In this document: one piece after another, positions 29,524-37,952 of the stretch | Layout: each line of letters opens with the position of its first letter | Numbering within the stretch: the stretch's first letter is position 1 | Source of the DNA: Pseudomonas fulva 12-X | Lineage (GTDB): Bacteria > Pseudomonadota > Gammaproteobacteria > Pseudomonadales > Pseudomonadaceae | Assembly: GCF_000213805.1 (NCBI RefSeq) | Contig: NC_015556.1 | Coordinates: 4,727,001 to 4,791,000, forward strand | Length of the DNA: 64,000 nucleotides | Reading direction: 5' to 3' | Program-made: the position numbers and the translations under genes | The notes under the pieces: generated by a model | Told to the model about the DNA's origin: nothing | The model's input: the letters and a program-made list of their open reading frames with translations, nothing else | Database searches by the model: none

Positions 29524-30942
29524 TCAGAGCAGTTTGCCGGGGTTCATCAGCCCGGCGGGATCCAGCGTCTGCTTGAGGCTGCGCATCAGTTCCAGCTCTA
29601 GCGGGTCCTTGTAGCGCCGCGCCGCCTCGCGCTTGGCCTGGCCGAGGCCATGCTCGGCGCTGATGCTGCCGGCGAACGCCGCGGTCACGTCGTAGATCAG
29701 GTGCATGATCGCCTCGGCCTGAGCCTTGAACGGGGCATCCTCGCTGCCCACCGGCTTGCTGATGTTGTAGTGCAGGTTGCCGTCACCAACGTGGCCGTAG
29801 CAGACGATGCGCACACCCGGAAATGCCTGCTGCAAGCGCTCGTCCGCCTGGGCGATGAAGGCGGCAATGGAGCTGACCGGCACGCTGATGTCGTGCTTGA
29901 GGCTCGGCCCCTCGTGGTTCTGCGCTTCGGAAATGCCCTCACGCAACTTCCACAACGCCGCGACCTGCGCCTCACTGCCCGCCACCACCGCATCCAGCGC
30001 TTCACCTTCCTCGAATGCTGCACCCAGGCCGCTTTCCAGCATGGCGTTGAGCGGTGCCTCGGGCAGCGTGTCGCTGAGTTCGATCAGCACGTACCAGGGA
30101 TGCTCATCGGCGAAGGGATCGCTGCAACCCGGTACGTGGCGCAGCACGAACGCCACGCTCTGCCGCGACATCAGCTCGAACCCGGTCAGCCGATCGCCGC
30201 ACAACGCGCGCATACGGCCGATCAGCGCCACCGCCGCCTGCGGGCTGGGCAGCGCAACCCAGGCCGTGGTGCGGCTGCGCACCGCCGGGTAGAGCTTGAG
30301 CACCGCCGCGGTGATGATGCCCAGGGTGCCTTCGCTGCCGATGAACAGATGCTTGAGGTCATAGCCGGTGTTGTCCTTGCGTAAGCCGCGCAAGCCATTC
30401 CAGAGGCGCCCGTCGGGCAGCACCACTTCGACGCCCAGGGTCAGGTCGCGCATGTTGCCGTAGCGCAATACGGCGGTGCCGCCGGCATTGGTCGCCAGGT
30501 TGCCGCCGATGGTGCAACTGCCTTCGGCGCCGAGCGACAGGGGAAACTGGCGGCCCACCGCAGCGGCGGCTTCCTGCACCTGCTGGAGCACCACGCCGGC
30601 CTCGACGGTGATGGTTTCGTTGCCCGCATCGACGTCGCGAATCCGGGTCAGGCGGGTCAGCGACAGCACCACCTGGTGCCCCGAGTCGTCGGGGATCGAC
30701 CCGCCACACAGGCCGGTATTGCCGCCCTGTGGCACCAGCGCCACGCCGGCCTGGTGACAGGCGCGAACCACTGCAGCGACTTCCCCGGCGGAGGCCGGCC
30801 GCACCACCAGCGCGGCGCGGCCGCGGTAGGCGTTACGCCAGTCGCTGAGGTAGGCCTGCATGGCGGCTTCATCATTGATCAGCCCTGCGGGACCGACAAT
30901 TTCGCTCAAATCTCGCAGCAGTTCGGCTGGCAGGTGGCTCAT
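29524..30942 (-). CDS. FAD-binding oxidoreductase, D-2-hydroxyglutarate dehydrogenase-like
   Basis: 472-residue flavoprotein of the VAO/PCMH type. The FAD-binding domain covers about 40-215 with PQGGNTGLCGGSIPD and GGNLATNAGGTAVLRYGN. The FAD-oxidase C-terminal domain carries GHVGDGNLHYNIS and ends EHGLGQAKREAA. These motifs are shared by D-2-hydroxyglutarate and D-lactate dehydrogenases; the overall length and ending favour the D-2-hydroxyglutarate type. That enzyme recycles the by-product of SerA in serine synthesis, but no serA is nearby. GGAG lies upstream of the ATG. Confidence 0.85.
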   Translation of the reverse strand: MSHLPAELLRDLSEIVGPAGLINDEAAMQAYLSDWRNAYRGRAALVVRPASAGEVAAVVRACHQAGVALVPQGGNTGLCGGSIPDDSGHQVVLSLTRLTRIRDVDAGNETITVEAGVVLQQVQEAAAAVGRQFPLSLGAEGSCTIGGNLATNAGGTAVLRYGNMRDLTLGVEVVLPDGRLWNGLRGLRKDNTGYDLKHLFIGSEGTLGIITAAVLKLYPAVRSRTTAWVALPSPQAAVALIGRMRALCGDRLTGFELMSRQSVAFVLRHVPGCSDPFADEHPWYVLIELSDTLPEAPLNAMLESGLGAAFEEGEALDAVVAGSEAQVAALWKLREGISEAQNHEGPSLKHDISVPVSSIAAFIAQADERLQQAFPGVRIVCYGHVGDGNLHYNISKPVGSEDAPFKAQAEAIMHLIYDVTAAFAGSISAEHGLGQAKREAARRYKDPLELELMRSLKQTLDPAGLMNPGKLL

Positions 30943-31121
30943 GGAATCGCGCTCCGCAATGAATCGTCAGGCTCCTGTGAACAAGCCCCTTAGTGATAAC
31001 TACGCAGACATGAATACAGAGTGAGGTTCAACGCTCTGCATATGAAATATTCCCAGCAAGTTGCATCAGCAAATGGTACGGCCGCGAACAGCATAAGTCA
31101 TCGTATAACGAAAATTAAATC

Positions 31122-31168
31122 GGCAATAATCCGCCCATTTATAAAATATAAATAGGCAACAATCCGCC
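31122..31168 (+). repeat. Direct repeat GGCAAYAATCCGCC, 33-bp period
   Basis: GGCAATAATCCGCC at 31122-31135 recurs as GGCAACAATCCGCC at 31155-31168, one mismatch, starts 33 bases apart (about three helical turns). Both are followed by AT-rich sequence. It lies 125-170 bases upstream of the tctC promoter -35, so it is a candidate activator site. Confidence 0.5.
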
Positions 31169-31291
31169 GACTCAATATAAATCATTCACCCATTGATATA
31201 AGAAAGATAATGAAACATTTAATAAAGCAGTTATTAATCAAAAAGTTATGCAAATGAAACATTATGAATCGGGTTATCTAAAGATGCTTTG

Positions 31292-31320
31292 TTGACAGGC
31301 CGAACAGCGCAGACAATCAT
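31292..31320 (+). promoter_or_regulatory. Sigma-70 promoter of tctCBA
   Basis: A consensus -35 TTGACA (31292-31297) is followed after 17 bases by AATCAT (31315-31320, 4 of 6). The predicted start near 31327 falls inside the palindromic operator. Confidence 0.55.
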
Positions 31321-31324
31321 CCTC

Positions 31325-31341
31325 TTGTCGTCATACGACAA
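31325..31341 (+). promoter_or_regulatory. Palindromic operator at the tct transcription start, GntR type
   Basis: TTGTCGTCATACGACAA is an inverted repeat with 7-bp arms. It contains TCGTCATACGA, which fits the TNGTNNNACNA pattern of FadR/FCD-type GntR repressors. A further CGTACGACA follows. It sits on the predicted start site, as a repressor site would. No GntR gene is in the window. Confidence 0.55.
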
Positions 31342-31551
31342 CGTACGACACCAGCTAATAATAATCATAGGATCCGCTCTCGCCATGAGTAACCGCAGCA
31401 GTCCAGACCGGCACTAACGCCGCCTCGCCATCCCCAATCGCCATATGACTTACCTGCTGATTAATTATCGGGCGGGTTGGGCTTCCTATTAAGTGCGCGC
31501 TGAAAACAAGCCATCGAGTTGTTCAGGCGTGGCGTTATCGGAGAACTTCCA

Positions 31552-32520
31552 ATGAATAAAATTCTGTCCGCGACCTTGCTGTCCGCAGCCCTGCTGACCA
31601 CTTCCGCCACCAGCTTCGCCCAGGAGCCGAACTGGCCGACCCGTGCGGTGCAGGTGGTGGTGCCGGCCAACGCCGGCGGCGACACCGACTTCAACGCCCG
31701 CATGATGGCCAAGTACTTCACCCAGATCACCGGCAAGCCGATGGTGATCACCAACATGGGCGGCGGTGGCGGTACCGTAGCGGCGTCCCATGTGAAGGAA
31801 TCGGCTGCCGATGGCCACACCATCCTGTTCACCCACACCGGCCAGTTGATCGTCAACGAAGTCGCCGGCCTCAGTGAAGACAGCTATGACGCCTTCGACA
31901 TTTCCTGCATCGCCGGCGTCGACAAGGCATCGATCTTCGTGGCCTCCAAGCAGTCGGGCATCGACAGCGTCGAGAAGCTGATCGCCCAGGCCAAGGAAAA
32001 GCCCAAGAGCATCTCCTACGGCACCGAGATGGGTAACTTCTCTCACCTGCAGGGCCTGATGTTCGAGAAGCGCACCGGTACCGAGCTGCGCTACATCGAC
32101 ACCGGCACCGTGGCCGAGCGTATCGTCGCGCTGCTGGGCGGGCGCATCGACATGGGCGCGATCAGTTACGGCGCGCTGCAGGACTATATCCAGAGCGGCG
32201 CGATGAACGCCCTGGCGCAGCCCAACGAGGAGCGCAACCCGCTGGTCGGCGACATCCCCACCTTCCGCGAGAAGGACGTCGACCTGATCGTCGAGAAGCC
32301 CTACGTGGTCGCCTTTCCCAAAGGCACCGACGCCGCCATCGTCGCCAAGATGGCCGAGGTCATGAAACAGATCACCGAGATCCCCAGCTACGGCGAGGAA
32401 CTGGCCAAGACCTACAAGCAGCCGGTGGCCTACTACGGCACGGACGACGCCATCGCCATGCTCAAGGAACACCGCGAGGAGTTCATGCAGTTCAAGGACG
32501 CCCTGCGGCAATCGAACTGA
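31552..32520 (+). CDS. tctC: Tripartite tricarboxylate transporter binding protein (TctC/Bug family)
   Basis: Periplasmic binding protein of 322 residues for a citrate-like or other carboxylate. The signal peptide is about residues 1-24 (cut after SFA). Family motifs include WPTRAVQVVVPANAGGDTDFNAR and GGGGGTVAASHV. The ATG at 31552 has GGAGA upstream; an extra 11 codons in the open frame lack support. It is followed by a strong terminator and then tctB and tctA, so its mRNA should exceed that of the membrane subunits. The exact ligand is unknown. Confidence 0.9.
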   Translation: MNKILSATLLSAALLTTSATSFAQEPNWPTRAVQVVVPANAGGDTDFNARMMAKYFTQITGKPMVITNMGGGGGTVAASHVKESAADGHTILFTHTGQLIVNEVAGLSEDSYDAFDISCIAGVDKASIFVASKQSGIDSVEKLIAQAKEKPKSISYGTEMGNFSHLQGLMFEKRTGTELRYIDTGTVAERIVALLGGRIDMGAISYGALQDYIQSGAMNALAQPNEERNPLVGDIPTFREKDVDLIVEKPYVVAFPKGTDAAIVAKMAEVMKQITEIPSYGEELAKTYKQPVAYYGTDDAIAMLKEHREEFMQFKDALRQSN

Positions 32521-32528
32521 TCCCTGCA

Positions 32529-32555
32529 GCCGCAAGCCCACGCTTGCGGCTTTTT
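32529..32555 (+). terminator. Terminator between tctC and tctB
   Basis: A perfect 9-bp stem (GCCGCAAGC / GCTTGCGGC) with a 4-base loop is followed by TTTTT. It lies inside the operon, 9 bases after tctC, and must be partially read through for tctBA to be expressed from the same promoter. Confidence 0.85.
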
Positions 32556-32581
32556 CATTCCCCGATCCATAGGAGTTCGCT

Positions 32582-33061
32582 GTGGATGCTTTCAAGCGAA
32601 AAGAGCTGATCACCGGCGGCTTCATGCTGGCCGCCGGCATCGCTTACCTGCTAGCCACCATGAGCCTGCCGCGCAAGTCGTTCATCGACGCCGCGTTCGT
32701 GCCCTACGTACTGGCGATCTTCATGTGCGGGCTGGGCGTGCTGCAGCTGGTATTCGGCTTTCGCAACGCGCCGGCCGCAGATAGCCCGGCCGACGACAAG
32801 AAGGGCGAGGTCTCCGAGTACGGCACGGTGATCAAGACCCTGGCGCTGATCGCCGCCTACATCGCGACTCTGGAGCCCATCGGCTTTCCCATCGTCACGG
32901 CGATCTACCTGTACCTGCAGTTCATCGTGCTGACGCCCCACGGCCAGAAGATCGGCCACGTGACCTACGCAATCACGGCGATCATCTCGGCCATCGTCAT
33001 CTACCTCATCTTCCGCCAGGGCTTCGATCTGATGCTGCCCTCCGGCGTGCTGAACATCTAG
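32582..33061 (+). CDS. tctB: Tripartite tricarboxylate transporter small membrane subunit
   Basis: 159-residue inner-membrane protein with four hydrophobic segments (about 10-28, 39-59, 83-105, 121-145). It starts with GTG at 32582, with AGGAG 6 bases upstream. TctB is the poorly conserved small subunit that pairs with TctA. Its position between tctC and tctA, 10 bases before tctA, identifies it more than its sequence does. Confidence 0.85.
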   Translation: MDAFKRKELITGGFMLAAGIAYLLATMSLPRKSFIDAAFVPYVLAIFMCGLGVLQLVFGFRNAPAADSPADDKKGEVSEYGTVIKTLALIAAYIATLEPIGFPIVTAIYLYLQFIVLTPHGQKIGHVTYAITAIISAIVIYLIFRQGFDLMLPSGVLNI

Positions 33062-33071
33062 GAGGCGCGCC

Positions 33072-34598
33072 ATGCTCGACTTGATGACACACGGCTTCGC
33101 CGCCGTCTTCTCGCTGCAGATCTTCATCCTCATCACCATCGGCGTGGTGGTCGGCATCATCTTCGGCGCCGTGCCGGGCCTGTCGGCGACCATGGCCGTG
33201 GCGCTGTGCCTGCCGCTGACCTTCACCATGGGCCCGGCCGCCGGCCTGTCGCTGCTGGTAGCGCTCTACGTGGGGGCGATTTCCGGCAGCCTGATCCCGT
33301 CGATCCTGCTGAAGATTCCCGGCACGCCCTCATCGATCGCCACGGTGTTCGATGGCGGGCCGATGATGGAAAAGGGCGAAGGCTTCAAGGCCCTCGGCAT
33401 CGGTATCGTGTTCTCGTTCCTGGGCACCTTCTTCGGGATCGGCGCACTGATGTTCATCGCCCCGATGCTGGCCAAGGTGGCGCTCAGTTTCGGCCCGCAC
33501 GAATACTTCGCCATCGCCATCTTCTCCCTGACCCTGATCGCCACGCTGTCCACCGGCTCGCTGACCAAGGGCGTGTTCTCAGGTGCCCTGGGCTTCGCCT
33601 TCTCCACCGTCGGCATCGCCCCGGTGGATGCGATCCGTCGCTTCACCTTCGACCAGTCCAACCTCAACGGCGGCTTCGCCATGCTGGCGGTGATGATCGG
33701 CATGTTCGCCGTCGCCGAGGTGATTCGCCTGGCCGAGACCGGGCGCCACGCCGGCATGACCAAGGTCAAGCCACTGGACATGTCCAAGGTGCGAGGCTTC
33801 GGCTTCTCGCTGAAGGAATTCGTCGGCCAGCTGCGCAACGCCTTCCGCTCGGCGATGATCGGCCTCGGCATCGGCGTGCTGCCGGGCGTGGGTTCGGGCA
33901 CCTCGAACATCATTTCCTACATCGTGGCGAAGAAGCGCGCCAAGGACCCGGATTCCTACGGCAAGGGCAACCCTGGCGGCGTGGTGGCCAGCGAAACCTG
34001 CAACAGCGCGGCCATCGGCGGCGCCATGGTGCCGCTGCTGACCCTCGGCATTCCGGGTGACACGGTGACCGCCATGCTGCTCGGCGGCTTCCTGATCCAC
34101 GGCATCCAACCCGGCCCGCTGCTGTTCATCACCCAGGGGCCGCTGGTGTACACCATCTTCGCCGCGCTGATCCTGGCCACGGTGATCATGCTGGTGCTGG
34201 AGTTTTACGGCCTGCGCATCTTCATCAAGCTGCTGTCGGTACCCAAGCACATCCTGCTGCCGATCATCCTGGTGCTCTGCGTGGTCGGGGCCTTCGGCCT
34301 CAACAGCCGCCTGTTCGATGCCTGGAGCATCCTGCTGTTCGGCATTCTCGGCTACGGCTTCATCAAGGCCGGCATGCCGGCGCCGCCGTTCATCATCGGT
34401 TTCATCCTCGGGCCGATGGCCGAGACCAACCTGCGCCGCGGGCTGATGCTTTCCGACGGCAGCTTCACCGCCTTCCTGACCAGCCCGATCTCGGCGCTGT
34501 TCCTTGGCTTGGCGGCGCTGTCGGTACTCTGGCACGCCTACAGCCTGCTGCGCGCCAGGAAAGACAAGAAACCCGCCGAGGCGTTATCGACGAGTTGA
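33072..34598 (+). CDS. tctA: Tripartite tricarboxylate transporter large membrane subunit
   Basis: Large inner-membrane transport subunit, 508 residues with about 12 hydrophobic segments. The highly conserved family motifs are present: GAVPGLSATMAVALCLPLTF near 35-54, IPGTPSSIATVFDG near 82-95, and the second half motif GIPGDTVTAMLLGGFLIHGIQPGP. GGAGG lies 6 bases before the ATG. It ends the operon at a bidirectional terminator. Confidence 0.93.
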   Translation: MLDLMTHGFAAVFSLQIFILITIGVVVGIIFGAVPGLSATMAVALCLPLTFTMGPAAGLSLLVALYVGAISGSLIPSILLKIPGTPSSIATVFDGGPMMEKGEGFKALGIGIVFSFLGTFFGIGALMFIAPMLAKVALSFGPHEYFAIAIFSLTLIATLSTGSLTKGVFSGALGFAFSTVGIAPVDAIRRFTFDQSNLNGGFAMLAVMIGMFAVAEVIRLAETGRHAGMTKVKPLDMSKVRGFGFSLKEFVGQLRNAFRSAMIGLGIGVLPGVGSGTSNIISYIVAKKRAKDPDSYGKGNPGGVVASETCNSAAIGGAMVPLLTLGIPGDTVTAMLLGGFLIHGIQPGPLLFITQGPLVYTIFAALILATVIMLVLEFYGLRIFIKLLSVPKHILLPIILVLCVVGAFGLNSRLFDAWSILLFGILGYGFIKAGMPAPPFIIGFILGPMAETNLRRGLMLSDGSFTAFLTSPISALFLGLAALSVLWHAYSLLRARKDKKPAEALSTS

Positions 34599-34610
34599 TT
34601 GCCCGCTCCT

Positions 34611-34648
34611 GAAACGAAACAAGCGCCCTGGGGCGCTTGTTTCGTTTC
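34611..34648. terminator. Bidirectional terminator between tctA and yheV
   Basis: An 18-bp perfect stem (GAAACGAAACAAGCGCCC and its inverse) with a very short loop ends in GTTTCGTTTC. It separates the convergent tctA and yheV-like genes and can serve both strands. Confidence 0.85.
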
Positions 34649-34661
34649 CGCGAGATGAAAC

Positions 34662-34949
34662 CTATTCGGGCTTCTTCAGCTTCGGATTGGGAAAGAATTG
34701 CACGGCCTTGACCTTGGGATCCGCCGGTTTCTTCGGCGTCAGCCCGCTGACGTTGACGCGGGTCGGCAGCTCCTTGGCGACCGAGTTGCCACGCTCGTCC
34801 AGGGTGTCGGCGTAACCGCACTGCACGCATTCGCGGTGCGGCACGCCATCGACGTTCCACATCTTGATGCTGTCCATCTCGCTGCACGCCGGGCACACGG
34901 CTCCGGCGATGAAACGCTTGGGCGTGACTTCTACAGGAGCGTCGCTCAT
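34662..34949 (-). CDS. YheV-like zinc-ribbon protein
   Basis: Small 95-residue protein with a zinc ribbon formed by Cys19-Pro-Ala-Cys22 and Cys41-Val-Gln-Cys44. It ends in a lysine- and proline-rich tail (NPKLKKPE). Its ATG overlaps the prlC stop by 4 bases, so it is translated with prlC. The same pairing is found in E. coli and other gammaproteobacteria, where the function of YheV is not known. Confidence 0.85.
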   Translation of the reverse strand: MSDAPVEVTPKRFIAGAVCPACSEMDSIKMWNVDGVPHRECVQCGYADTLDERGNSVAKELPTRVNVSGLTPKKPADPKVKAVQFFPNPKLKKPE

Positions 34950-36994
34950 GCCGCCTCCGCACTCAGGCCCAGATGGCGCAGCAGCGCGTCGATGCTCGGC
35001 TCGCGGCCGCGGAAATCGACGAACAGCACCATCGGCGCCTGGGAACCTCCGCGGGCCAGGATCGCCTCGCGGAACGCGCGACCGGTCTGCGGGTTGAGCA
35101 CGCCCTCTTCCTCGAACTTCGAGAAGGCATCGGCGCTCAGCACCTCGGCCCACTTGTAGCTGTAGTAACCGGCCGCGTAACCGCCGGCGAAGATGTGCGC
35201 GAAGCTGTTGGGGAAGCGGTTGTAGGCCGGCGGACGCAGCACCGAGACCTCGTCGCGGATGCCTTCGAGCACCTCCAGCACGCTGCGACCATCGCCGTGG
35301 GTGACGTGCAGCTCGAAGTCGAACAGCGAGAACTCCAGCTGGCGCACCATCATCAGGCCGGACTGGAAGTTCTTGGCGGCCAGCATCTTGTCGAGCAGGT
35401 CCTGGGGCAGCGGCTCGCCGGTCTGGTAATGGCCGGAGATCAGCGCCAGGCCCTCGGGCTCCCAGCACCAGTTTTCCATGAACTGGCTCGGCAGCTCGAC
35501 GGCGTCCCAGGCCACGCCGTTGATGCCGGACACCCCGACATGCTCGACGCGGGTCAGCAGGTGATGCAGGCCATGGCCGAATTCGTGGAACAGCGTGGTG
35601 ACTTCGTCGTGAGTCAGCAGCGCCGGCTTGCCCGCCGACGCTGGGGTGAAGTTGCACACCAGGTTGGCCACCGGGCTGACCAGCTCGCCACCGACCGCGC
35701 GGCGCTTGTCGCGGGCGCCGTCCATCCAGGCGCCGCCGCGCTTGTTGGCGCGGGCGTAGAGGTCGAAGAAGAAGCGCCCGACGTGCTGGCCGTTCTCGGA
35801 AATCTCGAACAGGCGCACGTCCGGGTGCCAGGTGTCGAAGTCATGCAGTTCCTTGATCTGGATGCCGTAGAGCTTCTCGACAATGGCGAACAGGCCGCTC
35901 AGCACCTTGTCGATCGGGAAGTAGGCCCGCAGGATTTCCTGGGAAATGCTGTAGCGCTGCTCACGCAGCTTCTCGCTGTAGTAGCCCACGTCCCAGCTTT
36001 GCAGGTCGTTGCAGCCCTGCTCGGCTGCGAAGGCGCGCAGCTCGGTCAGGTCCTGCTCGGCGAACGGCTTGCTGCGCACCGCCAGATCGCGCAGGAAGCT
36101 CAGCACCTGCTCGCTGGATTCGGCCATCTTACTGGCCAGGCTCAACTCGGCGTAATTGCCGAAGCCCAGCAGGCGCGCCAGCTCCTGGCGCAGCTCGAGA
36201 ATCTCGGCCATCACCGGGCCGTTGTCGTTCTGCCCAGCGTTCGGGCCCTGGTCCGAGGCGCGGGTGCAATAAGCCGCGTACAGCTCTTCGCGCAGGGCGC
36301 GGTTGTCGGCGTAGGTCATCACCGCGTAGTAGCTGGGGAATTCCAGGGTGATCAGCCAGCCCGAGAGGTTCTTGGCTTCGGCGGCCTGCTGCATCTGCGC
36401 CTTGGCCGACTCGGTGATGCCGGCCAGCAGGCTTTCGTCCTCGATGTGCTTGGTCCAGGCCTGGGTGGCGTCCAGCAGCTGGTTGGAGAAGCGGCTACCC
36501 AGCTCGGACAAGCGCATCTGAATCTCGCCATAACGCTTCTGCTGCTCGGGCGGCAGGTCGATACCGGACAGGCGGAAGTCACGCAGGGCGTGTTCGAGAA
36601 TGGTCTTTTGCGCGACATCGAATTTCGCTGCTTCGGGGCTGGCGGCCAGCGCTTCGTAGGCCTGGAACAGGGCCCGGTTCTGGCCCATTTCCGTCCAGTA
36701 TTCCGACAGTTTCGGCAGGCAAGCCTCATAGGCGGCGCGCAGCTCGGGGTTGTTGCGCACGGCATTGAGGTGGCTGACCGGGCTCCAGGCGCGGCCCAGC
36801 TTGGCGCCCTGCTCGTCGAGCGCGTCGATCAAACTTTCCCAGCGCGGCGCATCGCCCTGGCTGGCCAGCACCTTGGCGACCACGCTGCGGCTCTCGGCGA
36901 GAATGGCATCCACCGCCGGCTCTACATGCTCGGGCAGGATGGACGAATACGGCGGCAGGTCGAAATCTTGCAGCAGGGGATTGTTCGCACTCAC
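34946..36994 (-). CDS. prlC: Oligopeptidase A
   Basis: Cytoplasmic zinc metallopeptidase of the M3 family, 682 residues, which degrades signal peptides and other short peptides. The zinc site HEFGH is at 470-474 (LFHEFGHGLHHLL), with the third ligand Glu expected about 28 residues later. The start is GTG at 36994. It is divergent from the gamma-carbonic-anhydrase-like gene, 100 bases apart, and operonic with the zinc-ribbon gene. Confidence 0.95.
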   Translation of the reverse strand: MSANNPLLQDFDLPPYSSILPEHVEPAVDAILAESRSVVAKVLASQGDAPRWESLIDALDEQGAKLGRAWSPVSHLNAVRNNPELRAAYEACLPKLSEYWTEMGQNRALFQAYEALAASPEAAKFDVAQKTILEHALRDFRLSGIDLPPEQQKRYGEIQMRLSELGSRFSNQLLDATQAWTKHIEDESLLAGITESAKAQMQQAAEAKNLSGWLITLEFPSYYAVMTYADNRALREELYAAYCTRASDQGPNAGQNDNGPVMAEILELRQELARLLGFGNYAELSLASKMAESSEQVLSFLRDLAVRSKPFAEQDLTELRAFAAEQGCNDLQSWDVGYYSEKLREQRYSISQEILRAYFPIDKVLSGLFAIVEKLYGIQIKELHDFDTWHPDVRLFEISENGQHVGRFFFDLYARANKRGGAWMDGARDKRRAVGGELVSPVANLVCNFTPASAGKPALLTHDEVTTLFHEFGHGLHHLLTRVEHVGVSGINGVAWDAVELPSQFMENWCWEPEGLALISGHYQTGEPLPQDLLDKMLAAKNFQSGLMMVRQLEFSLFDFELHVTHGDGRSVLEVLEGIRDEVSVLRPPAYNRFPNSFAHIFAGGYAAGYYSYKWAEVLSADAFSKFEEEGVLNPQTGRAFREAILARGGSQAPMVLFVDFRGREPSIDALLRHLGLSAEAA

Positions 36995-37094
36995 GTCGGG
37001 TACCTGTGGTGGAATGAATTAGAAACACTGACCAGTGATATGGCGGTCATCTTAATTACAATCAACCCCCGACGTAACTTCAGAGGTTTCTATC

Positions 37095-37637
37095 GTGGCG
37101 ATTCGTACTTATCAGGGCACAAAACCGACGCTCGGTGATCGGGTGTTCGTCGACAGCTCGGCGGTGGTCATCGGCGACGTGGAAATCGGCGAGGACAGTT
37201 CGGTGTGGCCGCTGACCGTGATCCGCGGCGACATGCACCGCATCCGCATCGGCAAACGCACCAGCGTGCAGGACGGCAGCGTGCTGCACATCACCCACGC
37301 CGGCCCGTTCAACCCGGACGGCTTCCCGCTGATCATCGGCGACGAAGTGACCATCGGCCACAAGGTGATGCTGCACGGCTGCACCTTAGGCAGCCGCATT
37401 CTGGTCGGTATGGGCAGCACAGTGATGGACGGTGCGGTGGTCGAGGACGACGTGATCATCGGCGCCGGCAGCCTGGTGCCACCGGGCAAAGTGCTGGAGA
37501 GCGGTTTCCTGTACGTCGGCAGCCCGGTGAAACAGGCACGGCCGTTGACCGACAAGGAACGCAATTTCTTCAGCTATACCGCCGGCAACTACGTGAAACT
37601 CAAGGACCAGCACATTGCCGAGGGCTACGACCACTAG
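37095..37637 (+). CDS. Gamma-carbonic anhydrase-like hexapeptide protein
   Basis: 180-residue left-handed beta-helix protein of the YrdA/CaiE group. Repeating hexapeptides (VVIGDV, SVWPLT, EVTIGH, TVMDGAVVEDDVIIG) form the helix. Metal-ligand His residues are placed as in the family: His65 or His68 in VLHITH, His89 and His94 in IGHKVMLHGC. The start is GTG at 37095. Many members lack measurable carbonic anhydrase activity, so the enzyme function is not assured. Confidence 0.88.
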   Translation: MAIRTYQGTKPTLGDRVFVDSSAVVIGDVEIGEDSSVWPLTVIRGDMHRIRIGKRTSVQDGSVLHITHAGPFNPDGFPLIIGDEVTIGHKVMLHGCTLGSRILVGMGSTVMDGAVVEDDVIIGAGSLVPPGKVLESGFLYVGSPVKQARPLTDKERNFFSYTAGNYVKLKDQHIAEGYDH

Positions 37638-37653
37638 AGTCGAAACACAGATC

Positions 37654-37853
37654 AAATGTCGGTGCACGGTTTCTCGTAGGGTGGGTTAGCGGCGCTAGCC
37701 CGCAATCGATCAGGCACCGCTATCGTGGAGCGCCGCGTAACCCACCAGACAATGGATCGCGTTGCGCCAATGGTGGGTTACGCCGCAGCACATAGACTGG
37801 TGTGATCAACAAGGTGACAGGCGGCTAACCCACCCTACGAACATCCGACATTT
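37654..37853. repeat. Nested palindromic element, MITE-like
   Basis: Three concentric inverted repeats: AAATGTCGG (37654-37662) with CCGACATTT (37845-37853), CGTAGGGTGGGTTAGC (37675-37690) with GCTAACCCACCCTACG (37824-37839), and GCGTAACCCACCA (37735-37747) with TGGTGGGTTACGC (37771-37783). It is about 200 bp, non-coding, and has the form of a small mobile or REP-cluster element. Confidence 0.65.
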
Positions 37854-37911
37854 CAGGTTTGAAACGAAACTAGGGCAGCCGAGCGTGCAAGCACGCGCGC
37901 AAAGGAGTAAC

Positions 37912-37944
37912 CTTCATTTGACGTTTAATTTTATTCAAATGAAG
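37912..37944 (+). promoter_or_regulatory. Inverted repeat operator over the antitoxin ribosome-binding site
   Basis: CTTCATTTGA (37912-37921) and TCAAATGAAG (37935-37944) are perfect 10-bp inverted arms around 13 AT-rich bases, ending in the AAGGAGG of the antitoxin gene. It is a likely autoregulatory operator of the Xre antitoxin. As RNA the same arms could also hide the ribosome-binding site. Confidence 0.6.
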
Positions 37945-37952
37945 GAGGCAGA

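Larger units (their letters stand above)
30943..31551. other. AT-rich control region upstream of tctCBA
   Basis: This 609-base space is strikingly AT-rich at about 31000-31290 (poly-A/T tracts such as TTTATAAAATATAAATA), unlike the surrounding DNA. It contains a 14-bp direct repeat at 31122-31135 and 31155-31168, a sigma-70 promoter at 31292-31320, an operator at 31325-31341 and a leader of about 225 bases. I see no gene; an ATG at 31385 opens only 10 codons. Confidence 0.7.
37638..37952. other. Intergenic stretch with nested palindrome and toxin-antitoxin leader
   Basis: Most of this 315-base gap is the nested inverted repeat at 37654-37853. The last 40 bases hold the operator and ribosome-binding site of the antitoxin gene. 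GCGTGCAAGCACGC at 37883-37896 is another short palindrome. I see no gene. Confidence 0.65.

Noticed and set aside
31385..31417. 10-codon ORF (MSNRSSPDRH) as a leader peptide for tctC
   Set aside because: The ribosome-binding site is poor, it contains no regulatory codon run, and no attenuator hairpin follows it.
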